12,294 nt of DNA from CAYJII01 sp964370225 (GTDB lineage Bacteria > Bacillota > Clostridia > Oscillospirales > Ruminococcaceae). The position numbers and the translations under genes are program-made. Shown here in pieces: positions 6,289-12,294 of this stretch. Each line of letters opens with the position of its first letter. The first letter of the stretch is position 1. The DNA is taken from contig CAYJII010000051.1 of the NCBI GenBank assembly GCA_964370225.1, positions 1 through 12,294 of the forward strand. Direction: 5' to 3'. A model generated the notes under the pieces. That model made no database searches and was not told the DNA's origin. It saw only the letters and a program-made list of their open reading frames with translations.

Positions 6289-7548
6289 TTAAACGCCATA
6301 GTGTGCAAATAATACTTTCTCTGCTTCTGCACTCCACAAACCTCTATTGTTTTTACATATTTCATCTAACTTAGCATAAAGTTCACTAGTTTCACCTAGT
6401 TTGCCAAAATCTTCAATCGCTGTTAATGGCATGTCAAACTGAGTATACGTTAGTTTTTTACCGCCTGGTATTTTTGGCAAATCCAAAGTCGCCTGAGCAA
6501 TGCTATCGATACCACCGATATGTGTAACCATAACCGCTGGCTCAATTTTACCTGCTGCAGCAAGCTCATTCGCTTCGATTAAGTCGTCGTTATTTCCGCC
6601 AGTAGTACCAATTATATGCGCACTGATGTAATGAACATTGTACAGATTAATCTCTGCCATAAAATTACTATCAGAAGGACCAGCAAAGAAGTTTAGACAA
6701 CCATCAAAACCTAAAAGCTTGTCGCCCAGTTCTGCTACCCTTCTATTTGGGATATATACAAATACATCGTCATAACCTTTGCCACCAGTAATAGCTCTCA
6801 AATCTTCAACTTCGTCGTTTAGCTTAGCTGTGTTTACATAAATAAGCTCAACGCCCATTTCTTTAGCTTTTGCTTCCGAGATAACTTCTTTTGCTCTTTC
6901 TATTTTTGCATCATCAATGTCTGTTACAACTATTCTTTTAGGTTTATTCTCAAGCTGTAAACCATAGCTAATTGCACCTAATCCCATAGGTCCACAACCG
7001 CCTAATATTATGATATCACCATCTTCTTTAGTTCCGGTTTTTAGATCATGATTACGTTTGTTTGTATGGTAGTTACCGTGATATCCGCCGATGATACAGC
7101 TCATAGGCTCGCCTAGTGAAGCTTCAAAATAGCTATCACCCTCGTATACCATTAGACAGCCAAGTTCCATTACTTCTTGAGGGATGATGCAGTATGTGCA
7201 AGCTCCGCCAAAAAACTCGTATGAATATCCAGGTGAAGCAAGGCTTCCTTTGTAATTAAGTGCAGGTTGTTGTGTAAATTTTTGACCAGCTTTAAATTGG
7301 TCTTTCCACTTTTCGCCAACTTCTACAATAATGCCTGAAAATTCATGTCCAATGATAATTGGGTTAGTTGCAATATTTTTTGGTGCTCTTTTATGATTAG
7401 CACCTTGCTCTACTAATTTATATGTCGACATACAAATACTATCGCTAATAACTTTTACTAATATTTCATCGTCTTTAATTTGTGGTAGTTCGAATTCCTC
7501 TAACCTTAAATCGTTTTCACCGTACATTCTAACTGCTTTTGTTTTCAT
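6289..7548 (-). CDS. Zinc-type MDR dehydrogenase, L-sorbose-1-phosphate reductase (SorE)-like; putative mannitol-1-P 2-dehydrogenase
   Basis: This 419-residue medium-chain dehydrogenase has an N-terminal catalytic domain and a Rossmann domain. Likely catalytic zinc ligands are C39 (SICMS), H68-E69 (GHEFSG) and E147 (GEPMS). The four-cysteine structural zinc loop of classical alcohol dehydrogenases is not seen. The nucleotide fold starts at GGCGPMGLG (183-191), and D210 after the second strand suggests NAD rather than NADP. From memory it resembles Klebsiella SorE along most of its length (DGCLNFFAGP, HIIGTTGGNNDD, TLDLP.IPGGKKL.YT), an enzyme acting on a carbon next to a phosphomethyl group. 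It sits where mtlD would be expected. Its ribosome binding site AGGAGAA lies in the last codons of fruK, so the two are translationally coupled. Acting at C2 of mannitol-1-P would yield fructose-1-P, the substrate of the adjacent kinase. Family is firm; the reaction is inferred. Confidence 0.8.
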   Translation of the reverse strand: MKTKAVRMYGENDLRLEEFELPQIKDDEILVKVISDSICMSTYKLVEQGANHKRAPKNIATNPIIIGHEFSGIIVEVGEKWKDQFKAGQKFTQQPALNYKGSLASPGYSYEFFGGACTYCIIPQEVMELGCLMVYEGDSYFEASLGEPMSCIIGGYHGNYHTNKRNHDLKTGTKEDGDIIILGGCGPMGLGAISYGLQLENKPKRIVVTDIDDAKIERAKEVISEAKAKEMGVELIYVNTAKLNDEVEDLRAITGGKGYDDVFVYIPNRRVAELGDKLLGFDGCLNFFAGPSDSNFMAEINLYNVHYISAHIIGTTGGNNDDLIEANELAAAGKIEPAVMVTHIGGIDSIAQATLDLPKIPGGKKLTYTQFDMPLTAIEDFGKLGETSELYAKLDEICKNNRGLWSAEAEKVLFAHYGV

Positions 7549-7550
7549 TT

Positions 7551-8486
7551 TTATTCTCCTAACTTGTATATACTTACTTGTTTTACCAGCTCATCAACAA
7601 GCTCCCTGCTCGGTGGTTTTGTGCCTATGGTTGTAACTGCCCCTGCTGAGGTTGCTACACATAATTTTAATGTGTCCTCAAAACTTAAACCGTTTTCCAT
7701 AGAATAGGCAAGCCCTGCAACCATCGCATCACCTGCACCTACTGTGGAGTGAACTTTTACATTTAGCGCTTCGCAAAAGTATTTTTCTTCTCCTCTTAAG
7801 AAGATAGAACCTTCTCCGCCCATTGAAATTACTACTGTTTCAATTCCGCTGCTGATAAATGTTCCCCCAACAACACAGAGCTTCTCTTTTGTTATGTCAC
7901 CACATATATTAGCATAAGCTGTCAGTTCTTCTTTGTTTGGTTTTATTAAGCTTGGTACTGCTGGTAGTGAGTTTTTAAATAGCTCCCCATCCGCATCAAG
8001 CAGCACTTTGCTTCCCTTATTTTTCACTCGCTCAGTTATAGTTTTGTAAATATCTTTTGGTACACCATTTGGTATACTTCCAGCTAAAACAAAGATAGTA
8101 TCGCTCTTAGCATAAGTATCTATTTTAGCTAGTAGCTCCTTAAGTTCATCTTCTGTGACTGCAGCACCTTGCTCGTTTAGTTCGGTTACTGCTACATTTT
8201 TTGCGAATACTTTAGTATTAGTTCTAGTCTCACCAGCAAGACAAACAAAATCTGTTTTAACGCCTATAGTGTTAAGCGTATTTACTATCATTTGACCTGA
8301 ACTGCCACCCACAAATCCAGTTGCGATACTCTCGCCACCTAAAGCGTTAATTGTTTTTGAAACATTCACGCCTTTTCCACCTGCATCATAAACTGACTTT
8401 GTAATTCTATTTAATCCACCTACTACAAAATTATCTATCTCAACAGTCTTATCGATTGCGGGGTTCATAGTTACAGTAACTATCAT
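7551..8486 (-). CDS. fruK: 1-phosphofructokinase (PfkB family, FruK type)
   Basis: This 311-residue cytosolic sugar kinase should convert fructose-1-phosphate and ATP to fructose-1,6-bisphosphate. Seen: the start MIVTVTMNPAID, the PfkB glycine-rich segment DAGGKGVNVS (34-43), GETRTNTKVF followed by TELNEQG as in FruK, LAGSIPNG (134-141), KPNKEE (182-187), and the ATP-site signature STVGAGDAMVAG with catalytic D253. The TRTNTK...TELN segment fits 1-phosphofructokinase better than tagatose-6-phosphate kinase (LacC), its closest alternative. No fructose-specific EII is seen beside it, so the source of fructose-1-P is probably the next gene's dehydrogenase. The ribosome binding site AAGGAG overlaps the stop of the EIIA gene 14 bases upstream, and its own end holds the next gene's site. 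This coupling suggests matched production of EIIA, kinase and dehydrogenase. Confidence 0.88.
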   Translation of the reverse strand: MIVTVTMNPAIDKTVEIDNFVVGGLNRITKSVYDAGGKGVNVSKTINALGGESIATGFVGGSSGQMIVNTLNTIGVKTDFVCLAGETRTNTKVFAKNVAVTELNEQGAAVTEDELKELLAKIDTYAKSDTIFVLAGSIPNGVPKDIYKTITERVKNKGSKVLLDADGELFKNSLPAVPSLIKPNKEELTAYANICGDITKEKLCVVGGTFISSGIETVVISMGGEGSIFLRGEEKYFCEALNVKVHSTVGAGDAMVAGLAYSMENGLSFEDTLKLCVATSAGAVTTIGTKPPSRELVDELVKQVSIYKLGE

Positions 8487-8500
8487 AAAAATTGCTCTCC

Positions 8501-8959
8501 TTAAGCTTTATTTGTAAGTATATTGTAAACGGTATCAACATCCCCGTTAATCAGTTTTGCTGATAGTTCTTCATCAACTACTTTTTCGGATAGAGCGCCT
8601 AATATTTCAAGATGTTCGTCCCCAGCACTAGCTATCCCAACTATGATATATGCCTTCTCATCATCCCACACTACTCCATTTGGGAAAGTCATTACTGCAA
8701 TGCCAGAAGTTATTACTTCTTTTTTTGCTTGCTCAACGCCATGTGGAATTGCAAGACCTGCACCCATGAAAGTAGAGAAGCTTTTTTCGCGTTCTAACAT
8801 CCCATCTACATAAGCAGCTTTCACATAACCTGTATCTACGAGCATTTGACCTACAGTCTTAATAATCTCTTCTTTGCTTGTAAGCGTACAGTTAATTTTT
8901 ATATTCTCTTTTTGTAAGAGTTCTTTTTTCTCTTCTTTACTTTTTTTTGAAAAAAACAT
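8501..8959 (-). CDS. mtlF: PTS EIIA component, mannitol/fructose type
   Basis: This 152-residue cytosolic protein receives phosphate from HPr and passes it to C375 of MtlA. It is a single type-2 EIIA domain with the active-site histidine H73 in GAGLAIPHGVE, followed by ITSGIAVMTFPNGVVW. The first 17 residues are very lysine- and glutamate-rich (FFSKKSKEEKKE). The ATG at 8959 is preferred because AAAGGAG sits 8 bases upstream; a GTG three codons earlier (8968) lies inside that ribosome binding site. It is the first gene of unit 1. As the only EIIA in a locus with an EIICB lacking its own IIA, it is the obvious partner of MtlA, although it is more than 4 kb away on a separate transcript. A fructose EIIA would look similar; the mannitol assignment rests on context. 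Confidence 0.88.
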   Translation of the reverse strand: MFFSKKSKEEKKELLQKENIKINCTLTSKEEIIKTVGQMLVDTGYVKAAYVDGMLEREKSFSTFMGAGLAIPHGVEQAKKEVITSGIAVMTFPNGVVWDDEKAYIIVGIASAGDEHLEILGALSEKVVDEELSAKLINGDVDTVYNILTNKA

Positions 8960-9003
8960 ATTCAGCACTCCTTTTAATAGTTTGGCTTTTCTTCTGTAAT
9001 TAT

Positions 9004-9032
9004 ATTGTATAACTAAAATTAGATAATTTCAA
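9004..9032 (-). promoter_or_regulatory. Promoter of the mtlF-fruK-dehydrogenase-ptsH unit
   Basis: The minus strand has TTGAAA (9027-9032), a 17-bp spacer and TACAAT (9004-9009), leaving a leader of about 40 bases before the mtlF start. The -35 lies 10 bp downstream of shared element copy B. A TATAAT a few bases further downstream lacks a -35 at workable spacing. Confidence 0.7.
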
Positions 9033-9042
9033 CTAAAACATC

Positions 9043-9077
9043 TTTGAGTTTGGCATTATTCATTAGTGACATTTATG
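9043..9077 (-). promoter_or_regulatory. 35-bp shared regulatory element, copy B (putative MtlR site)
   Basis: Second copy of the element at 5826-5860, differing at 5 of 35 positions, four of them in or next to the dyad gap and outer edge. The arms TTGGCATTA (9050-9058) and TAGTGACAT (9064-9072) are identical in both copies, as expected for a protein-binding site. It lies in the gap between the response-regulator hairpin and the mtlF promoter. Confidence 0.65.
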
Positions 9078-9108
9078 AGGTTGTTCGGATTAAATTAATA
9101 TAAACATA

Positions 9109-9140
9109 AAGGACTATGTGATAATAAACACATAGTCCTT
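9109..9140 (-). terminator. Hairpin terminator of the two-component operon
   Basis: AAGGACTATGTG (9109-9120) and CACATAGTCCTT (9129-9140) make a perfect 12-bp stem with an 8-base loop, 10 bases after the response-regulator stop. On the minus strand it is followed by TTATGTTTATATT, a T-rich but interrupted tract, so it is a moderate intrinsic terminator. It separates the two-component genes from the mannitol locus. Confidence 0.65.
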
Positions 9141-9149
9141 AAAAATATT

Positions 9150-9827
9150 CTATCTAACCTCAAGCACATAACCTTTATTTCGTTGATGCGATATGTAGAA
9201 AACTCCTGCATTTTCCAGCTTTTTTCGAAGCCTAGAAAGCTGTGCCCACAACACACCATTGCTATATTGTGCATCTTTTGATATCCAGCATTTATTGTAC
9301 AACTCTTCTGCTGTAATTGCATCCCCTCTGTTAATGATAAGTACATGTAGTATTGCGAACTCTTTGGGTGTTAGCAGTAAATCTTTGTCTTTTACCATAG
9401 CAATCATTTTTACAGTGTCGATGCTCAGTGCGCCAACTTTTATTGTGTCACTATTCTTAACTCTGCGCAATAGACTTTCTACCACGGCAACGAATTCATC
9501 ATAATCATATGGCTTGGTTAAATAATAGTCTCCCCCATCATTTAACCCCTCTATCTTGTCCACAATTTGCGCCTTCCCGCTTAAGAATAAAACTAAAGTG
9601 TCACTTTTGGATTTAATTTCTTTACATAAATCAAACCCGCTCCCATCCGGAAGCATTACATCGAGTATAGCCAAATCTATCTGAGCTTTATCTATCACTT
9701 TTCTAGCTTGTGATAATGTTGTAGCAGTAAAAACTGTATACCCTAATCTTATAAGTTTTCTTGAATTAAAACGCAAAATATTTTCTTCATCTTCTACTAA
9801 CAAAATATTATACATTGAATTAGACAT
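9150..9827 (-). CDS. OmpR/PhoB-family response regulator
   Basis: This 225-residue DNA-binding regulator has a receiver domain (about 6-118) and a C-terminal winged helix (about 130-223). The receiver has the acidic pair E12-D13, phospho-acceptor D56 in LAILDVMLPDGSG, the switch serine S83 (FLSGK) and K105 in YLTKPYDYDE, so it should be phosphorylated normally. The winged helix shows LLTPKEFAILHVLI, the recognition-helix region GVLWAQLSRLRKKLE, and the wing ISHQRNKGYVLEV. The start ATG shares one base with the kinase stop (TAATG), and its GGAGG site lies within the last kinase codons, so the pair is translationally coupled. The targets are unknown. The mannitol locus lies next downstream but has its own promoter and regulator, so adjacency alone does not link them. 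Confidence 0.92.
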   Translation of the reverse strand: MSNSMYNILLVEDEENILRFNSRKLIRLGYTVFTATTLSQARKVIDKAQIDLAILDVMLPDGSGFDLCKEIKSKSDTLVLFLSGKAQIVDKIEGLNDGGDYYLTKPYDYDEFVAVVESLLRRVKNSDTIKVGALSIDTVKMIAMVKDKDLLLTPKEFAILHVLIINRGDAITAEELYNKCWISKDAQYSNGVLWAQLSRLRKKLENAGVFYISHQRNKGYVLEVR

Positions 9828-11821
9828 TAATCCATCCTCCCATTATTATGCAGTTTTGGGAGTTTTATTGTGACAGTAGTACCCACTCCTTCTACTGATT
9901 TTATTATTAGATTGCCTCCGTGCGAGTCCACAATTTGGTTGCAGACATATAGTCCTATACCACCTCTAAAGCCATGTGGACCTCCGTCAATATATTCACT
10001 TTTTATCTTCCCTAATATATTTTGCGAAATTCCTTCACCCTCATCCAAGACTGTGATATATTGATGATATTCATCCTGTTTTAGTGATATTTCTATCATC
10101 GAGTTTTTTGTATGCCTACATGCGTTAGACAATAGATTAAGTAATACTTGACGCAGCCTTTTTTCATCCGCCATAATCTCAGGACAAGTATCATCAATCT
10201 CAAGCTTAAATATATTTGCACTTTTATTTATCTGTATATAATACTGCTCTGATACAGAACGGATAAGTGCTGATAACATAATCTTTTGCACATTTAAACT
10301 AAGTCTACCAGTTTCCAACGCAGTAGTGTCTAACAAATCAAAAACTGTTTCATTCAGTTTTTTAACCGTATCTTCTATTAGCAATTGGTTGCTTTTTATA
10401 TCGTATAAATTATCTTTGTTATTTATATCCTCATTATGCATTATATCAAGCGTATCACTAGCGCTACCCATGATGATCGATAATGGAGTTTTTATCTCAT
10501 GTGCTACTACTCCTAGAAAATGCGATTTCATTTGTAAAAATCGCTCTAATTCTATGCTTTTGTTTCTACTTTCAATTTCAGCTTTTTTCATATTTTCCAT
10601 TCGTTTCATATTAATATAAAATATTGCTATAGCTTCAAAAATGGCAAATATTATAATCCCAGATTCACTTACTGCAATATCTACTATATGTATCCCCATG
10701 TAATAAAAAATGTCGATTATGGTGCTCGAAAATAAGATGAAAATCCCTGATGTAACTATCATTTGAGCAAAGTCTGGATTAGTTTTGGTTTTATGCTTCA
10801 TTTTGTGTAGCCACACTGTTACACACATGTATATTATGATGACTGTATATGTAGTTGTTAATAAAGGAACTGTATATGATAATGTAAGCGTGTCTATAAA
10901 AATAAAAATTACCGCTGCTGACAAGAATATAATATCGAGTATCTTAATTATCATTGGTTTCGAAATTTCTTTGAAATGCAGTGCTATTATATGTGTCAAC
11001 AGCACTATGCTCGTAGCGATGGAAATATACTCAATCTTAAGAGCCCATTCCCAGGGGAAATAATAAAATATCTCATTAATAAACTTAGTACCAGTAACAG
11101 AAATTCTAATCGCCCAAATTAAACATAAGAGTGAAAACATCAAGTTTATCGCATAGTTTCTTGTAGTTATCGCAAGCATCAAAAACACAATAAATAGCGC
11201 TAATAAAACGCCTGCTGCGATGATATCTATCACATTATCAAAATTGATATACCAGTTTAACAAATCAGGATTCCCTATATATACATAGCTATAAGTACTA
11301 CCCTGTCTATGTACAAAATTACCACCCTGTACAATAATTTCTATCATGGAATCATCTGCTGATGTTTGCCCATATAAATGCTTATGCCCTGGCACAAATT
11401 CTTCCGCAGTTTCTGCTACCACACCTGCACTAGAGCAGAATTCCCCGTTTACAAAAAGCGTTCTAGCATAATCCCCTTTTGTATAAATTAAGTAATCATC
11501 TTCTTTAGGTACTGCGATTGTCAATCGAACTGTTCTTGCTTGGTTAAAGTCAATTGGGTTTCCTATCTCAATTTCATCCTCATATTGCGGGAACTCTTGT
11601 GGTGTTAAAACTCTATCTTCAATATATTCTACATTACCGTCAAGCATGACCACTGTGTTAGAAAAGTCATATTCACTTAAATCCCAAACACCATTATCCG
11701 AATGAACGACAGTTAAATTAGCAACATAATCTTTATATTCTGACTCCACAATTAATAATAAAACCCAAAAAGCTAAAACACAAGCCAGAACTGTGTATAT
11801 CATAATATGTTTTGTCTTCAT
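9827..11821 (-). CDS. Membrane sensor histidine kinase with 7TMR-DISM-like input
   Basis: This 664-residue kinase is the partner of the downstream response regulator. It has an N-terminal membrane segment (about 9-26), an extracellular beta-rich domain (about 35-185), seven predicted membrane segments (about 196-218, 222-243, 263-283, 290-310, 317-338, 352-374, 382-404), a short coiled linker rich in K/E, and a cytoplasmic kinase core. The core shows the H-box FLGVVAHEIKTPLS with H441, the N-box RQVLLNLLSNACRHT with N566, the G1 box DEGEG (593-597) and the G2 box GGIGLYVCNQIVDSHGG. All catalytic motifs are present. The ectodomain contains DYARTLFVNGEFCSSAG, which recalls the galactose-binding-like fold of glycoside hydrolase family 2 N-terminal domains, so a carbohydrate-like ligand is possible but unproven. 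The start at 11821 has AAGG about 10 bases upstream. There is no receiver domain, PAS or HAMP. Confidence 0.9.
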   Translation of the reverse strand: MKTKHIMIYTVLACVLAFWVLLLIVESEYKDYVANLTVVHSDNGVWDLSEYDFSNTVVMLDGNVEYIEDRVLTPQEFPQYEDEIEIGNPIDFNQARTVRLTIAVPKEDDYLIYTKGDYARTLFVNGEFCSSAGVVAETAEEFVPGHKHLYGQTSADDSMIEIIVQGGNFVHRQGSTYSYVYIGNPDLLNWYINFDNVIDIIAAGVLLALFIVFLMLAITTRNYAINLMFSLLCLIWAIRISVTGTKFINEIFYYFPWEWALKIEYISIATSIVLLTHIIALHFKEISKPMIIKILDIIFLSAAVIFIFIDTLTLSYTVPLLTTTYTVIIIYMCVTVWLHKMKHKTKTNPDFAQMIVTSGIFILFSSTIIDIFYYMGIHIVDIAVSESGIIIFAIFEAIAIFYINMKRMENMKKAEIESRNKSIELERFLQMKSHFLGVVAHEIKTPLSIIMGSASDTLDIMHNEDINNKDNLYDIKSNQLLIEDTVKKLNETVFDLLDTTALETGRLSLNVQKIMLSALIRSVSEQYYIQINKSANIFKLEIDDTCPEIMADEKRLRQVLLNLLSNACRHTKNSMIEISLKQDEYHQYITVLDEGEGISQNILGKIKSEYIDGGPHGFRGGIGLYVCNQIVDSHGGNLIIKSVEGVGTTVTIKLPKLHNNGRMD

Positions 11822-11854
11822 ATCAATCTACCTTACCTTGAAAAATATATGTAA

Positions 11855-11887
11855 AAAGGCGAGTATCTTTTATAGATAATCGCCTTT
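11855..11887 (-). terminator. Intrinsic terminator of the MarR gene, also in the leader of the kinase transcript
   Basis: AAAGGCGAGTATC and GATAATCGCCTTT pair over 13 positions with one mismatch and a 7-base loop. On the minus strand the stem ends in CGCC followed by TTTTT, a classic intrinsic terminator, 57 bases after the MarR stop. The candidate kinase promoter lies just upstream of it on the minus strand, so the kinase mRNA would begin with this same hairpin. Confidence 0.75.
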
Positions 11888-11896
11888 GACTATAAA

Positions 11897-11925
11897 ATTA
11901 TAACTCATTTTTCTCAATAAATCAA
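11897..11925 (-). promoter_or_regulatory. Promoter of the histidine kinase-response regulator operon
   Basis: The minus strand reads TTGATT (11920-11925), a 17-bp spacer and a perfect TATAAT (11897-11902). It lies between the MarR stop and its terminator, about 75 bases before the kinase start. The expected transcription start is near 11890, a few bases before the hairpin. This is the best-matching sigma-A-type promoter in the window. Confidence 0.75.
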
Positions 11926-11943
11926 GTTTAATGCGCTATTAAC

Positions 11944-12294
11944 TTAAATATTCAGTTTGTGTAGTAACTCATAGAATGTATTCACTTCTTCTTCGCTGAA
12001 TAATTCGAATATTTTATTAGAATCCCTTACTATCACTTCTACTAGCTTTTCAGAAAAATGCAGCCCTTTCTCGGTAAGTAAGATAATATTCTCATTATTT
12101 TGTGTGCCTGCAACTTTTTCTACTAGCTCATATCCATGTAGCTTATTAATTATATCAGAAACAGCTTGTGCTGAAATATCCATACAATTAGCTAAAGCTC
12201 GCTGATTCATATTTTCATTGGTGTATAGCAAATGTAGTGTTCTTCTAGCTGAATGTCTCAAATCCATTTTAGTTATCAGCTCCATAAACTCAGA
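11944..12294 (-). CDS. MarR-family transcriptional regulator, probably 5'-truncated by the window edge
   Basis: The visible protein is a winged-helix DNA-binding domain. RTLHLLYTNENMNQRALANCMDISAQAVSDIINKLHGYELVEKV matches the MarR pattern of a helix-turn-helix followed by a wing (GTQNNENIILLTEKG), then C-terminal dimerisation helices (KLVEVIVRDSNKIFELFSEEEVNTFYELLHKL). An ATG at 12285 would give 113 residues, but typical members are about 140-150 and the frame stays open to the edge (S-E-F before that Met). No clear ribosome binding site precedes the ATG, so the true start is probably outside. The gene has its own terminator (11855-11887) and is upstream of, but probably not co-transcribed with, the two-component genes. 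Its ligand and targets are unknown. Confidence 0.8.
   Translation of the reverse strand, partial: SEFMELITKMDLRHSARRTLHLLYTNENMNQRALANCMDISAQAVSDIINKLHGYELVEKVAGTQNNENIILLTEKGLHFSEKLVEVIVRDSNKIFELFSEEEVNTFYELLHKLNI

Noticed and set aside
6289..7548. Classical sorbitol or alcohol dehydrogenase acting on an unphosphorylated polyol
   Set aside because: The PTS delivers a phosphorylated hexitol and the sequence resembles phosphosugar-acting SorE more than sorbitol dehydrogenase, so this is kept only as a weaker alternative.
9095..9346. 83-codon minus-strand frame across the response-regulator end
   Set aside because: It lies in another frame of the response-regulator gene and runs through its terminator hairpin; no family pattern.

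Overview
The window looks like a piece of a low-GC Firmicute chromosome, most likely Clostridia. The grounds are AT-rich DNA, strong GGAGG-type ribosome binding sites, tight co-oriented operons, an HPr with both His15 and Ser46, a PRD-type MtlR regulator and a 7TMR-DISM-like histidine kinase. The species cannot be named from the sequence. Almost everything is on the minus strand; only the GGDEF fragment at the left edge is on the plus strand.

Right to left (the direction of transcription): (1) 11944-12294, a MarR-type regulator that probably runs off the edge, followed by an intrinsic terminator. (2) 9150-11821, a two-component system: a membrane histidine kinase and an OmpR-type response regulator overlapping by one base (TAATG). 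It has a near-consensus promoter and ends at a hairpin at 9109-9140. (3) 2726-8959, a complete mannitol phosphotransferase locus in two transcription units. Unit 1 is EIIA (mtlF), a FruK-type 1-phosphofructokinase, a SorE-like zinc-type dehydrogenase and HPr. Unit 2 is enzyme I, mannitol EIICB (mtlA) and, after a 115-base gap with its own promoter-like site, mtlR (526-2610). (4) 3-455, the C-terminal GGDEF part of a plus-strand diguanylate cyclase, convergent with mtlR and separated from it by a shared hairpin.

How it works together: EI and HPr pass phosphate from PEP to EIIA and then to the EIIB domain of MtlA, which imports mannitol as mannitol-1-phosphate. No mannitol-1-phosphate 5-dehydrogenase (MtlD) is present. 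In its place are a dehydrogenase resembling L-sorbose-1-phosphate reductase and a 1-phosphofructokinase. Together they suggest an unusual route: mannitol-1-P is oxidised at C2, next to the phosphate, to fructose-1-P, which is then phosphorylated to fructose-1,6-bisphosphate. This is inference. Upstream of both units lies the same 35-bp element (30/35 identical), exactly 10 bp before a -35/-10 pair with 17-bp spacing. That is the layout expected of an activator site, most likely for MtlR.

No stretch longer than 300 bases lacks a gene. The longest gaps are 5732-5998 (promoter, shared element, hairpin) and 8960-9149 (promoter, shared element, hairpin). No tRNA, rRNA, CRISPR, insertion sequence or phage feature was seen.
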